Positions 32,696 through 41,847 of a DNA stretch of 64,000 nt are shown here, in pieces. A program made the position numbers and the translations under genes. The stretch's first letter is position 1; every line of letters begins with the position of its first letter. The stretch comes from Kitasatospora cineracea. GTDB lineage: Bacteria > Actinomycetota > Actinomycetes > Streptomycetales > Streptomycetaceae. Where the stretch lies: positions 806,001 to 870,000 of the forward strand of contig NZ_RJVJ01000002.1 in the NCBI RefSeq assembly GCF_003751605.1. The letters run 5' to 3'. The notes under the pieces were generated by a model, which saw nothing but the letters and a program-made list of their open reading frames with translations, did not search any database and was not told the origin of the DNA.

Positions 32696-34041
32696 GACGA
32701 GGGCTCGTGAAACTGCGCAGGCCGGAGCAACTGGGCCGGGGCTTCAACCTGTTCTGGTTCGGCAAGTCGGTCTCCAACGTCGGCGACCGGGTGACGGTGT
32801 TCGTCGTCCCGACCCTGATGATCTTCGTGCTGCACGCCTCCGCGTTCCAGGTCGGCGTCGTCGCGATGGCCCAGTACCTGGGCATCCCGCTGCTCGGCCC
32901 GGTGGCGGGCGTCCTGGTGGACCGCTGGGACAAGCGGCGCACCCTGATCGCCTGCGACCTGGTGCGGCTGGCGGCGGTCGCGGTGATCCCGGTCGCGTAC
33001 TGGCTGGACCTCCTCTCCACGCCGCTGCTGTTCTGCTGCGTGGCGGCGGTCTCCGGGGCGACGATCTTCTTCAACGTCGGCTACCTGGTGGCCGTCCCGG
33101 CGGTGGTCGAGCAGCCGCACCTGGTGCGCGCCTACTCCCGGCTGGAGGGCAGCGGCTCGGTCGCCGAGGTCTCCGGGCCGTCGATCGCCGCCGCCCTGTA
33201 CGGGGCGCTCGGCGCGGCCTCGCTGCTGGTGGACGCCGCCAGCTACCTGGTCTCGGCGGCCTGCTTCCGCTGGATGCGGCCCTGGGGGCAGCCCACCGTC
33301 GCCCAGGGCTCGGTGTGGCAGCGGCTCACCCTCGGCTTCCGGCTGAACTGGCAGGACCCGGTGCTGCGCCGGGTGGTGCTGGCCGCCGTCACGCTCAACT
33401 CCGGCGGCCCGGTGTTCGTCACCGTGATGCCGGTGCTCGCCTACCGGGGCCTGGGCGTCACCGTCGGCGTGTACGGCGCCGCGATGTCCGCGGGCGCGGT
33501 CGGCGCGCTGCTGGGCGCGCTGGTCGCCCCGCGGATCGGCGAACGGCTCGGCATCGGACGGACGCTGGCCTGGGCGCTGCTGCTGCACTGCCTGGTCGGC
33601 CTGGGCGTGCTGGCTGCGCCCGCGCTGCCCGCCGGGCCGGTCATCGCCGCCACCATGGGCGCTTACGGCTTCTTCATGTCCTGCATCAACGTGTGCTCGG
33701 CGCCCGCCCGGCAGTCCCGGATGTCCGCGCAGCACCAGGGCGTCATGCACGCCGCGTTCCGCACCGCCACCTGGGGCGTCATCCCGCTCGCCGCGCTGGC
33801 CGGCGGCCTCGCCGTCTCGCTGCTCACCGGCCCGCTCGGCGTGCTGGACGCGGCCCGCTGGACCATGGTCGGCGGCACCCTGCTCGCCGCCTGCTCCTTC
33901 CTGCCCGCGCTCGGCATCCAGTCCCGGATGGACGCCGACCTGCCGAAGGCCGTCGACCTGGTCGGCGATCCGACCGCACCCGCCGACGGCGCCACCGCAC
34001 TCGCCGACGGCGCCACCGAGCCTGCGGAGGCCGCGAAGTGA
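32692..34041 (+). CDS. MFS transporter, likely product exporter
   Basis: A 449-residue major-facilitator protein with about twelve hydrophobic helices. The N-terminus (LFWFGKSVSNVGDRV) and the loop between helices 2 and 3 (GPVAGVLVDRWDKRRTLIAC) match the DxxDRxxRR-like motif of the antibiotic/drug efflux branch often annotated as enterobactin exporter-like. The C-terminal 35 residues are soluble and contain the duplicated PADGATALADGAT. It should export the cluster product and give self-resistance. The ribosome site GGAGGAAGC is strong and lies inside the preceding gene, whose stop overlaps the ATG. Confidence 0.88.
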   Translation: MRRGLVKLRRPEQLGRGFNLFWFGKSVSNVGDRVTVFVVPTLMIFVLHASAFQVGVVAMAQYLGIPLLGPVAGVLVDRWDKRRTLIACDLVRLAAVAVIPVAYWLDLLSTPLLFCCVAAVSGATIFFNVGYLVAVPAVVEQPHLVRAYSRLEGSGSVAEVSGPSIAAALYGALGAASLLVDAASYLVSAACFRWMRPWGQPTVAQGSVWQRLTLGFRLNWQDPVLRRVVLAAVTLNSGGPVFVTVMPVLAYRGLGVTVGVYGAAMSAGAVGALLGALVAPRIGERLGIGRTLAWALLLHCLVGLGVLAAPALPAGPVIAATMGAYGFFMSCINVCSAPARQSRMSAQHQGVMHAAFRTATWGVIPLAALAGGLAVSLLTGPLGVLDAARWTMVGGTLLAACSFLPALGIQSRMDADLPKAVDLVGDPTAPADGATALADGATEPAEAAK

Positions 34042-34877
34042 CGGAGCGTCAGCAATTGCTGGTCACCGGCTGCTCCTCCGGCATCGGGCTGGCCACCGCG
34101 GCGGCGGCCGACCGGGCGGGCTGGTCGGTGCTGGCGACCGTCCGCGACCCGGAGCGCGCCGGGGCGCTGCGGGAGGCCGCGCCCGGGGCCGAGGTGCGGC
34201 GGCTGGACGTCACCGACGAGGAGTCGGTGGCGGCCTGCTTCGCCGGGATCGACCGGCTCGACGCGCTGGTCAACAACGCCGGGATCTCCAACTTCGACCC
34301 GACGCTGGAGATGTCCACCAGCGCGGCGCTGCGCGCCAACCTGGAGGTCAACTTCTTCGGCACCGTCGCCGTCTCGCGCGCCGCGATGCCGCTGCTGCGC
34401 GCCTCCGGCGGGCGGCTGCTGACCATCGGCAGCGTGCACGGCGTGGTCGGCCAGCCCTTCAACGAGGCGTACTGCGCGGCGAAGTTCGCCGTCGAGGGCT
34501 TCATGGAGTCGCTCGCCCCGGTCGCCGCCGCGCACGGCGTGCGGGTCTCGGTGCTGGTGCCCGGCTACGTACCCGACACCCGCTTCGGCATCTTCCCGGA
34601 CGTCAACCGCCGTACCGTGCAGGCCGCTTCGGGCCCGTACGCGGACACCTTCGCCGCCTACGGCGACCGGATCGGCGCGCACTGGGCCGGCGCCGGGCAG
34701 CCCGCCGCGGAGGTCGCCGCGGCGGTGCTGCGCGCGCTGGCCGAGGAGCGGCCGCCGTTCCGGATCCCGACCGGACCGTGGGCCGCGGCCTACCTGGACG
34801 CCAAGCTCGCCGACCGCGACGGCGCCGCCGTCCAGCGGCTCGCCCACGACTGGATCGGCCTGACCCCCCTGCCCTGA
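34038..34877 (+). CDS. Short-chain dehydrogenase/reductase
   Basis: A 279-residue classical SDR. The cofactor site is LLVTGCSSGIGLATAAA (TGxxxGIG). LDVTDEESV and LVNNAGIS follow, then the catalytic GSVHGVVGQPFNEAYCAAKF with Ser, Tyr and Lys in normal spacing (Y-C-A-A-K). The absence of an Asp after the second strand and the presence of VRDPERA suggest NADP(H). It would reduce a ketone or oxidise an alcohol on the pathway intermediate. The GTG start overlaps the exporter stop. The last gene of the run starts 12 bases downstream. Confidence 0.9.
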   Translation: MTERQQLLVTGCSSGIGLATAAAADRAGWSVLATVRDPERAGALREAAPGAEVRRLDVTDEESVAACFAGIDRLDALVNNAGISNFDPTLEMSTSAALRANLEVNFFGTVAVSRAAMPLLRASGGRLLTIGSVHGVVGQPFNEAYCAAKFAVEGFMESLAPVAAAHGVRVSVLVPGYVPDTRFGIFPDVNRRTVQAASGPYADTFAAYGDRIGAHWAGAGQPAAEVAAAVLRALAEERPPFRIPTGPWAAAYLDAKLADRDGAAVQRLAHDWIGLTPLP

Positions 34878-34889
34878 GGAGCAACCACC

Positions 34890-36152
34890 GTGCCCGCACT
34901 GCCCCTTCACGCGCTCGTCGACCACGCCCGGCGCCACTCGCCGTTCTACGCCGAGCTGTACCGCGACGTGCCCGCCGTCGTCACCTCGCTCACCCAGCTG
35001 CCCGTCATCGACCACGTCGCGTTCTGGTCCGCCAACCGGTGGCCCGACAACCGGCTGCTGACCGGGCCGCTCACCGACGCCGCCGTCTACAAGTCCGGCG
35101 GCACCACCGGCGCGCCCAAGTTCTCGCCGTGGACCCGCTCCGAGCACGTCGACTCGGTCAGCGCGTTCGGCGCCGGACTGGTCGACGCCGGGCTCAGGCC
35201 CGGGCAGAAGGTCGCCAACCTGTTCCGGGCCGGCGAGTTCTACAGCGGCTTCCTGTTCATCGAGGGCGCCCTGCACCACGCGCCGATCGACAACGTCCGG
35301 CTGCCGGTGGCCACCGCGCCCGACGAGTACGTCGCCGACCTGGTCCACTCCTTCGGCGTGGACGTGCTGGCGGGCGAGCCGATGAAGCTGTCCGCCGTCG
35401 CCGAGACCCTGCTCAAGCAGGAACGTCCGGCCCCGCAGGTCGAGTTGATCCTGTTCGGCGGCGACATCCTGTTCAACGACCTGCGCCCGCTGCTGCGCTC
35501 CGCCTTCCCCAACGCCGCGCTCTCCTCGATCGGCTACGCCTCGGTGGACGCCGGGCTGGTCGCCGGGCCGGTGCCCGCCGGGGACGACCTGCGGGTCCAC
35601 CGGGCCTTCCCGAACCGCACCGTGGTCGAGCTCGTCGACGACACCACCGGCGAGCCGATCACCGAACCCGGCGTGCCCGGCCGGGTCGTGGTCACCAACC
35701 TGTTCCGCACCCTGGTCCCGATCCTGCGCTACCCGGCGGGCGACCGCGCCGAATGGACCGACGCGTCCTGCACCACCTTCCGCCTGCTCGGCCGCTCGAC
35801 CGAGGGCGCCCGGGTCGGCATCGTCACCATGCCCACCGAGGACGTCCGCGACGTCCTGCTCGCCCACGACCCCGACCACCGCATCACCGGCCTGCAGTTC
35901 GTCCAACGCCGCTGGGACGGCCGCGACGGCCTGCTCATCCGCCTCGGCCACACCACCCCCGCCCCGCCCCCCGCCGCCCTCACCGAGACCCTCCGGCAGG
36001 CCGTCCTCGACGCCCGGCCCGCGTACGTCTCCGAGACCGCGATCGGCGCGATCCACCCCCTGCAACTGGAGTGGGTCCCGCGCTCCGAACTCGCCACCAA
36101 CCCCCGCACCGGCAAACTCCGCCAGGTCATCGACGAACGCCCCGCGCACTGA
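34890..36152 (+). CDS. PaaK-like AMP-forming ligase (second of two)
   Basis: A 420-residue adenylate-forming enzyme distantly like the other PaaK-type ligase. The P-loop is VYKSGGTTGAPKFSPW, the A5-like region SSIGYASVDAGLVAG lacks the usual T-E and has S-V-D instead. The hinge region is PILRYPAGDRAEW. The end, NPRTGKLRQVIDER, has the catalytic Lys. The missing A5 glutamate suggests altered nucleotide or substrate binding, as in EF0491/PaaK-like ligases. It starts at GTG 34890 with GAGGAGC seven bases upstream. It is the last cluster gene; the next gene is unrelated. Confidence 0.82.
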   Translation: MPALPLHALVDHARRHSPFYAELYRDVPAVVTSLTQLPVIDHVAFWSANRWPDNRLLTGPLTDAAVYKSGGTTGAPKFSPWTRSEHVDSVSAFGAGLVDAGLRPGQKVANLFRAGEFYSGFLFIEGALHHAPIDNVRLPVATAPDEYVADLVHSFGVDVLAGEPMKLSAVAETLLKQERPAPQVELILFGGDILFNDLRPLLRSAFPNAALSSIGYASVDAGLVAGPVPAGDDLRVHRAFPNRTVVELVDDTTGEPITEPGVPGRVVVTNLFRTLVPILRYPAGDRAEWTDASCTTFRLLGRSTEGARVGIVTMPTEDVRDVLLAHDPDHRITGLQFVQRRWDGRDGLLIRLGHTTPAPPPAALTETLRQAVLDARPAYVSETAIGAIHPLQLEWVPRSELATNPRTGKLRQVIDERPAH

Positions 36153-36196
36153 TCCCGGGCCCGACCTCCGGCCACCCGGGTTGGCATGATGGTCCG

Positions 36197-36688
36197 ATGA
36201 GCGACCTTCAGCGCACCGAGCCCTCCCGGGTGGCCGACGACCGCGCCTCCCTGACCGAGTTCCTCCAGTACCAGCGCGAGACGCTGGCGATGAAGTGCGC
36301 CGGGCTGACCGCCGAACAGCTCCGGCAGCGGGCCGTACCGCCCTCCGGCCTCTCCCTGCTCGGCCTGGTCCGGCACCTCGCCGAGGTCGAACGCAGCTGG
36401 TTCCGCAACGTCGTCAACGGCGACGGGGCGCCCGCGCACTGGCCCGGCGACGCCGCGTTCGACGTGGACGCCGCCGACCCCGACGAGGCCTTCCGCACCT
36501 GGCACGAGGAGTGCGCCCGCTCCCGCGCCACCGTCAACGACGCCGCCTCCCTCGACACCCCCGTCCACTGGCGCGAGGAGGTCTTCACCCTCCGCTACGT
36601 CGTCACCCACATGATCGAGGAGTACGCCCGCCACAACGGCCACGCCGACCTGCTGCGCGAACGCGTCGACGGCACCACCGGGGAGTGA
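36197..36688 (+). CDS. DinB-family (DUF664) protein
   Basis: A 163-residue four-helix-bundle protein. LLGLVRHLAEVERSWFRNVV carries the first metal histidine and HMIEEYARHNGHADLLRE the last pair, the ending typical of DUF664 proteins. The family includes metal-dependent, often mycothiol-linked transferases in actinobacteria. The ATG at 36197 fits the domain start. It follows the biosynthetic cluster by 44 bases on the same strand but belongs to a generic family found all over these genomes, so cluster membership is doubtful. Confidence 0.85.
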   Translation: MSDLQRTEPSRVADDRASLTEFLQYQRETLAMKCAGLTAEQLRQRAVPPSGLSLLGLVRHLAEVERSWFRNVVNGDGAPAHWPGDAAFDVDAADPDEAFRTWHEECARSRATVNDAASLDTPVHWREEVFTLRYVVTHMIEEYARHNGHADLLRERVDGTTGE

Positions 36689-36694
36689 CTCCCG

Positions 36695-37432
36695 CTACCC
36701 CGCGAACGAATCCGCCGGCGCCCGTCCGTCCCGGGCCGTCAGCTGCGCGCCGACCGACCAGGCGTGGCGGGTGACGGCCAGCAGGAAGCGGCCCCGGGAG
36801 ACGTGGACGGCGTGCAGGGCGGGGCCGTGGTCGACGGCGACGAACAGGGCGCCCGCCAGGGCCAGCAGCAGCCAGGCCAGGTGGGCGAACGGGCGGGCCA
36901 CCGGGCCGAGTTCGGCGAAGGACTGGTGCAGCCGGCGGACGTGGAACGGGATGTGGCGCCGCTCGTCGTACAGGATCCGGTCGGTGACCTCGCGGGCCAG
37001 CGGGTCGGCCAGGCCGTCCCGGAGGCTGCGGTAGTACTCGACGGCGACCAGCTCGGCGACCATCAGCACCATCAACTCGGTGCGCAGGCCCAGCAGTCGG
37101 CGCACCCGGACGAAGATCCCGTCGCTCCAGTGCCCGTCCAGCAGCGGGACGCCGGCCGCGCCCAGCAGTTCGGCCAGCAGCCGCGCGTGGTTGCGCTCCT
37201 CGTCGACGAACAGCCGCACCGCCGCCGAGTACTCCGGATCCCCCGCCCGGTCGGCCTTGGCCCGCAGGTTGGCCCCGTCCCCGTCCTCCCCCACCTGGAA
37301 CTTCTGCAGGCTCCGCGCCACCACCGCGGGCAGTTCGACCCCGTGCTCCCACTCCGGGTCCGCGATCCACTCCCGCCGCGCCCGCTCCGCCTCGAACTCC
37401 GCCACCCACCCACCGAACCCGCTTCCGGGCAT
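36695..37432 (-). CDS. Ferritin-like diiron protein
   Basis: A 245-residue helical protein with two ExxH-type iron motifs: VDEERNHARLL and LYDERRHIPFHVRRL, with ELVAVEYYRSLRDG supplying a further glutamate. This is the arrangement of ferritin-like carboxylate-bridged diiron proteins (rubrerythrin or AurF-like). A hydrophobic stretch near residues 190-210 (LAWLLLALAGALFVAVDHG) may dock it at the membrane. The ATG at 37432 has GGGGGCGGA before it; an in-frame ATG at 37456 is the alternative. It has its own promoter overlapping a palindrome, so it is probably repressed by a TetR-type regulator encoded elsewhere. Function could be oxygenase or oxidative-stress defence. Confidence 0.75.
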   Translation of the reverse strand: MPGSGFGGWVAEFEAERARREWIADPEWEHGVELPAVVARSLQKFQVGEDGDGANLRAKADRAGDPEYSAAVRLFVDEERNHARLLAELLGAAGVPLLDGHWSDGIFVRVRRLLGLRTELMVLMVAELVAVEYYRSLRDGLADPLAREVTDRILYDERRHIPFHVRRLHQSFAELGPVARPFAHLAWLLLALAGALFVAVDHGPALHAVHVSRGRFLLAVTRHAWSVGAQLTARDGRAPADSFAG

Positions 37433-37531
37433 GGCTCCGCCCCCGCTCTCGTGCATGGTGCTGCGCCCGCCGCACCGACGGCGTGCGGGCGTACCGGGAT
37501 GAACGCCACGGCTCGGTGGCGCACGGCCAGT

Positions 37532-37559
37532 ACGCTACCGCAACTCTGAACGCGTTCAA
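37532..37559 (-). promoter_or_regulatory. Promoter with TetR-type operator for the ferritin-like gene
   Basis: On the minus strand TTGAAC (37559-37554) and TAGCGT (37537-37532) are 16 bases apart. The -35 box is embedded in a perfect 12-bp palindrome TGAACGCGTTCA (37547-37558), a shape typical of TetR-family operators in streptomycetes. Binding there would block the promoter. Confidence 0.6.
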
Positions 37560-37591
37560 ATAGCCGCGCCGAGCGCTCCTGGTCCCGCGGC

Positions 37592-40500
37592 TCAGTACAC
37601 GTCGCGGACGTAGCGCTTCTCGGCGGCGAGGGACTTGACGTAGCCGGCGGCGTCGGCCGGGGAGAGGTTGCCGTGGGTGGTGGCGATGGTGTGGAGGGTG
37701 CGGTCGACGTCCTTGGCCATCCGGGAGGCGTCGCCGCAGACGTAGAGGTGGGCGCCGTCCTGGAGCCAGGACCAGAGGTGGTGGCCGTTCTCGCGCATCC
37801 GGTCCTGGACGTAGACCTTGGCGCGCTGGTCGCGGGAGAAGGCGGTGTTGAGGCGGGTGAGGGTGCCGTCGGCGAGGTGGGTGCTGAGTTCGTCGCGGTA
37901 GTAGAAGTCGGTGGCCTGGTGCTGCTCGCCGAAGAAGAGCCAGTTGGCGGCCCGGTGGCCGCGGGCGCGGCGGTCCTCGAGGAAGCCGAGGAAGGGGGCG
38001 ACGCCGGTGCCGGGGCCGACCATGATCATGGGGATGTCGGGGTCGGCGGGCGGGCGGAAGTGCGGGGAGCGCTGGAGGTGGACGGGGACGGTGGCGCCGA
38101 GGTCGGCGTCGGCCAGGTGGGTGGAGCAGACGCCGCCGCGGGGCAGGCCCTTGAGGTTGTCCCAGCGGACCACCGAGACGGTGAGGGAGAGCAGGTGGGG
38201 GTCGGTGAGCGGGCTGGAGCAGATCGAGTACTGGCGGGGCTGGAGCCGGCCGAACACCTCGGCCCACTCCTGGGCGTCGGCCCGGACACCGAACTCGGCG
38301 GCCACGTCGACGGCCTGCCGCCCCCACGTCCAGCCGGCCAGCACGTCGGTGCTGTCGGCGCGCAGCAGGGCGCGCAACTCGCGGTCGTCGCGGGTGCGTT
38401 CGGCGGTGAAGCGGAGCAGTTTGGGGGTGATCCGGGTAATGTCGAGGTGGCGAGTGAGGGCCTCGCGCAGCGGGAGTTCGCCGGGGCCGGGCAGGGTGAC
38501 GGCGCTGTCGCCGGGCCTGCCGATGACGGCGAGCCACTCGTCGACCAGGGCGGGCGGGTTGACGGGGTGGACGGCCAGCGAGTCGCCGACGGCGTAGTCG
38601 AGGGGGAGGTCGAGGTCGCGGGTGTCGAAGGTGAAGCGGCGCACCTCCTTGCCGGAACCGGCCCCGGAGAGCAGCCGGTTGCCGACCAGCCGGGCCGGGA
38701 CGGTGCTGCGGCGCGCGGTGGCGGCGGCCGGGGGCGGCGGCGGGAGCGGGACGGGGCGGGTGAGGGCGGCCAGGACGCCGTCCAGCCAGGTGCCGGCGGG
38801 GCCCTCGTAGTCGGGGTCGCAGTCGGTGCGGGGGGCCAGGCGCTGGGCGCCGAGTTCGGCGAGCCGGGCGTCCAGACGGCGGCCGTGGCCGCAGAAGTCC
38901 TGGTAGTTGGGGTCGCCGAGGGCGAGGACGGCGTAGCGGCGGCCGTCCAGGCGGACGGGTTCGCCGGTGGTGAGGGCGTCCCAGAAGGCGGCGCCGTTGT
39001 CGGGGGCCTCGCCGTCGCCGTAGGTGGAGGTGATCAGCAGCAGGTCGGCGTCGGCGGGGAGGGCGGCCGGGTCGGTGTCGGCCATGGCGTGCAGGGCGGC
39101 GGGGTGGCCGGCGGCGGTGAGGCGGGCGGCGGCGGCCGCGGCGAACTCCTCGGCGTTGCCGGTCTGCGAGGCCCACAGGACCAGCAGTTGCCGGGTCTCG
39201 GCGGAGGCGGAGGCGCCGGCGGCGCCGGCGGCGCGCGAGTACAGGCCGGCCAGCGCGCCGTTGACCCACTGGGCGTGCACGGGGTCGAACGGGGCGTCGG
39301 CCGGGAGCACCGGCACGCCGGGCCGGCCGATCGGGATGGCGGCCAGGAACCCGGCCAGGTAGCGGCGTTCGTCCTCGTCGAGGACGGGCGGGGGCGCGGT
39401 GTCCAGCCCGAAGACGGCCGCGGTGACGGGGGCGGTGTCGAAGGCGGGGAGGGGCGCGGGGTCGGCGGGCGCGGCGGTGGTCACCGCGGTCAACGAGACG
39501 GCGCAGTACTTGAGTTCGGGCTGGAAGGAGAGGGGGTCGACGGCGTCGGAGGTGACGGCGTTGATCGACAGGTCCTCGCCGAACAGGTCGTTCCAGTGGA
39601 ACGGGGCGAAGCAACTCCCGCGCTGCACCCGGTCGGTGAGCACGGCGGGCAGCACGGCCCGGCCGCGCCGGGAGGCGATCTCGACGCCGTCGCCCGCGCC
39701 GATGCCGAGCGCGGCGGCGTCCTCGGGGTGGATCTCGACGAACGGCGACGGGTTGAGCTTGGTGAGTTTGGCGACCTTGGCGGTCTTGGTGAGGGTGTGC
39801 CACTGGTGCGGGAGGCGGCCGGTGTTCAGCACGAACGGGTGCTCGTCGTCCGGGAGTTCGGCCGGGTCGAGGTGCGGGCGGGGGTGGAAGACGGCCCGGC
39901 CGGACGGGGTGGGGAAGTGCGGGGTGCCGTCGGGCTGCAGGTAGCGGATCGGGTTGCGGTCGGGCCCGTCGGGGTCGGCGGCGGGCCACTGGACGGGGGT
40001 GTCGCGCAGCCGCGGGTAGGAGGCGCCGCGCAGGTCCCAGCCGGTGGCGGGGTTGTACGCCTGCTTGAGCTCCTCGAAGACCTGCTCGGCGTCGGTGAAG
40101 TCGAAGCCCTCGGCGTAGCCCATGGCGCGGGCGACCTCGGCGATGATCCGCCAGTCCGGGAGGGCCTCGCCGGGCGGGTCGGCGGCGGGGCGGGCCAGGG
40201 TGAGGTTGCGTTCGCTGTTGATCAGCACGCCCTCGGTCTCGGTCCACAGCGCGGCCGGCAGGACGACGTCGGCGTAGGCGTTGGTCTCGGTGTCGGCGAA
40301 CACGTCCTGGGTGATGACGAGTTCGGCCTTCTCCAGGCCGGCTATGACGGTGCTCCGGTTGCCGACCGAGGCGACCGGGTTGGTGCAGATGATCCAGCAG
40401 GCCCTGATCTCGCCGTCGGCGAGCTTCTCGAACATCTCGACGGTGCCCCTGCCGACGCCGTCGGCGCGCAGCGTGCCGGATGGCAGCTGCCACAGCCGCT

Positions 40501-41650
40501 CGGTGAACTCCCGGTCGGCGGCGGACTGGACGGTGCGCTGGCCGGGCAGGCCGGGCCCCATGTAGCCCATCTCGCGGCCGCCCATCGCGTTGGGCTGGCC
40601 GGTCAGCGAGAACGGGCCGCTGCCGGGGCGGCAGATGGTGCCGGTGGCCAGGTGCAGGTTGACCAGGGCGTTGGTGTTCCAGGTGCCGTGCGTGGACTGG
40701 TTCAGCCCCATCGTCCACAGGCTGGTGAACTCCCCCGCCCCGCCGATGAGTTCGGCGGCCTTCCGGAGGTCCGCCTCGGCCAGGCCGGTGATCTCGGCGA
40801 CCTTGTCCGGCGGGTAGTCGGCGAGGAAGTCGGGCATCGCCGCCCAGCCCTCGGTGTGCCGCTCGACGAACGCCTCGTCGAGGTGACCGTCCGCGTGCAG
40901 CAGGTGCAGCAGGCCGTTCAGCAGCGCCAGGTCGGTGCCGGGCTTCAGCTGCAGGAACAGGTCGGCCTTGGCGGCGGTGGCGGTGCGCCGCGGGTCGACG
41001 ACGATCAGCTTGGCGCCCGCCTTGACCCGGTCCATCATCCGCAGGAACAGGATCGGGTGGCAGTCGGCGGCGTTCGAGCCGATCACCAGGAACACGTCCG
41101 CCAGGTCGAGGTCCCGGTAGGAGCCGGGCGGGCCGTCCGCGCCCAGCGACAGCTTGTAGCCGGTGCCGGCGCTGGCCATGCACAGCCGGGAGTTCGACTC
41201 GATCTGGTTGGTCCGCAGGTAGCCCTTGGCGAGCTTGTTGGCCAGGTACTGGGCCTCCAGGCTCATCTGCCCCGACACGTACAGCGCGACCGCGTCCGGC
41301 CCGTGCTCGTCCACGATCGCCCGCAGCCGCCGCCCGGTGTCGGCGATCGCCCCGGCGACCGGGGCCGGCACCGGCTCCCCGCCGCGGACCGGGCGCACCA
41401 GCGCGGTGGACAGCCGGCCGGGCGCGGCCAGCATGTCCGCGGTGGTCGCGCCCTTGGTGCAGAGCCGGCCGCGGTTGGCCGGGTGCTCCGGGTCCCCGGA
41501 GACCTTCTGCACGGTGCGGCGGCCGTCCGGGCCGGTGCCGACGTCCAGGAGCAGGCCGCAGCCCACCCCGCAGTAGGAGCAGACCGACCTGACCTGTTCG
41601 GTCCCCGGTCGCTGCGGCTTCGCTGCATCCTGCGCCACCTGTCCGGCCAC
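37592..41650 (-). CDS. Assimilatory nitrate reductase fused to CysJ-like flavoprotein
   Basis: A 1352-residue bifunctional enzyme that should reduce nitrate to nitrite in the cytoplasm with electrons from NADPH supplied within the same chain. Residues 20-70 hold a [4Fe-4S] site (C24, C27, C31, C64, followed by K66). The molybdopterin domain runs to about residue 580 with SNAADCHPILF, the probable molybdenum Cys region; the MopB C-terminal barrel follows (FVLNTGRLPHQWHTLTKT). From about 815 comes a flavodoxin domain (LVLWASQTGNAEEFA), then the CysJ-type FAD part (RQYSICSSP) and NADPH part (MIMVGPGTGVAPFLGF, YVCGDASRMAKDV). This fused form is known in actinomycetes. Nitrite reductase genes are not in the window. 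Confidence 0.9.
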   Translation of the reverse strand: MAGQVAQDAAKPQRPGTEQVRSVCSYCGVGCGLLLDVGTGPDGRRTVQKVSGDPEHPANRGRLCTKGATTADMLAAPGRLSTALVRPVRGGEPVPAPVAGAIADTGRRLRAIVDEHGPDAVALYVSGQMSLEAQYLANKLAKGYLRTNQIESNSRLCMASAGTGYKLSLGADGPPGSYRDLDLADVFLVIGSNAADCHPILFLRMMDRVKAGAKLIVVDPRRTATAAKADLFLQLKPGTDLALLNGLLHLLHADGHLDEAFVERHTEGWAAMPDFLADYPPDKVAEITGLAEADLRKAAELIGGAGEFTSLWTMGLNQSTHGTWNTNALVNLHLATGTICRPGSGPFSLTGQPNAMGGREMGYMGPGLPGQRTVQSAADREFTERLWQLPSGTLRADGVGRGTVEMFEKLADGEIRACWIICTNPVASVGNRSTVIAGLEKAELVITQDVFADTETNAYADVVLPAALWTETEGVLINSERNLTLARPAADPPGEALPDWRIIAEVARAMGYAEGFDFTDAEQVFEELKQAYNPATGWDLRGASYPRLRDTPVQWPAADPDGPDRNPIRYLQPDGTPHFPTPSGRAVFHPRPHLDPAELPDDEHPFVLNTGRLPHQWHTLTKTAKVAKLTKLNPSPFVEIHPEDAAALGIGAGDGVEIASRRGRAVLPAVLTDRVQRGSCFAPFHWNDLFGEDLSINAVTSDAVDPLSFQPELKYCAVSLTAVTTAAPADPAPLPAFDTAPVTAAVFGLDTAPPPVLDEDERRYLAGFLAAIPIGRPGVPVLPADAPFDPVHAQWVNGALAGLYSRAAGAAGASASAETRQLLVLWASQTGNAEEFAAAAAARLTAAGHPAALHAMADTDPAALPADADLLLITSTYGDGEAPDNGAAFWDALTTGEPVRLDGRRYAVLALGDPNYQDFCGHGRRLDARLAELGAQRLAPRTDCDPDYEGPAGTWLDGVLAALTRPVPLPPPPPAAATARRSTVPARLVGNRLLSGAGSGKEVRRFTFDTRDLDLPLDYAVGDSLAVHPVNPPALVDEWLAVIGRPGDSAVTLPGPGELPLREALTRHLDITRITPKLLRFTAERTRDDRELRALLRADSTDVLAGWTWGRQAVDVAAEFGVRADAQEWAEVFGRLQPRQYSICSSPLTDPHLLSLTVSVVRWDNLKGLPRGGVCSTHLADADLGATVPVHLQRSPHFRPPADPDIPMIMVGPGTGVAPFLGFLEDRRARGHRAANWLFFGEQHQATDFYYRDELSTHLADGTLTRLNTAFSRDQRAKVYVQDRMRENGHHLWSWLQDGAHLYVCGDASRMAKDVDRTLHTIATTHGNLSPADAAGYVKSLAAEKRYVRDVY

Positions 41651-41847
41651 GGGAACCCTTCCGTTCGACCTGCACCTGCCTGCGGCGACTGTAGGAAGAG
41701 CGCATTTCGCGGCTGTCTCCGCGGCGCACGGCCGACGGTTACACCGCCCGCACAGCGGATCGCACCCGCCGGTGAGGCATCGGACACGCTACGGGCCCCG
41801 GGCCGGGGCCCGGTCGAGCGGCGGCGGTGGGACGGCCGCGGGACGGC

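Noticed and set aside
41651..41847. Possible GlnR box upstream of the nitrate reductase
   Set aside because: Only one GTnAC half-site (GTTAC/GTAAC near 41740) is seen, without a convincing second half at the right spacing.
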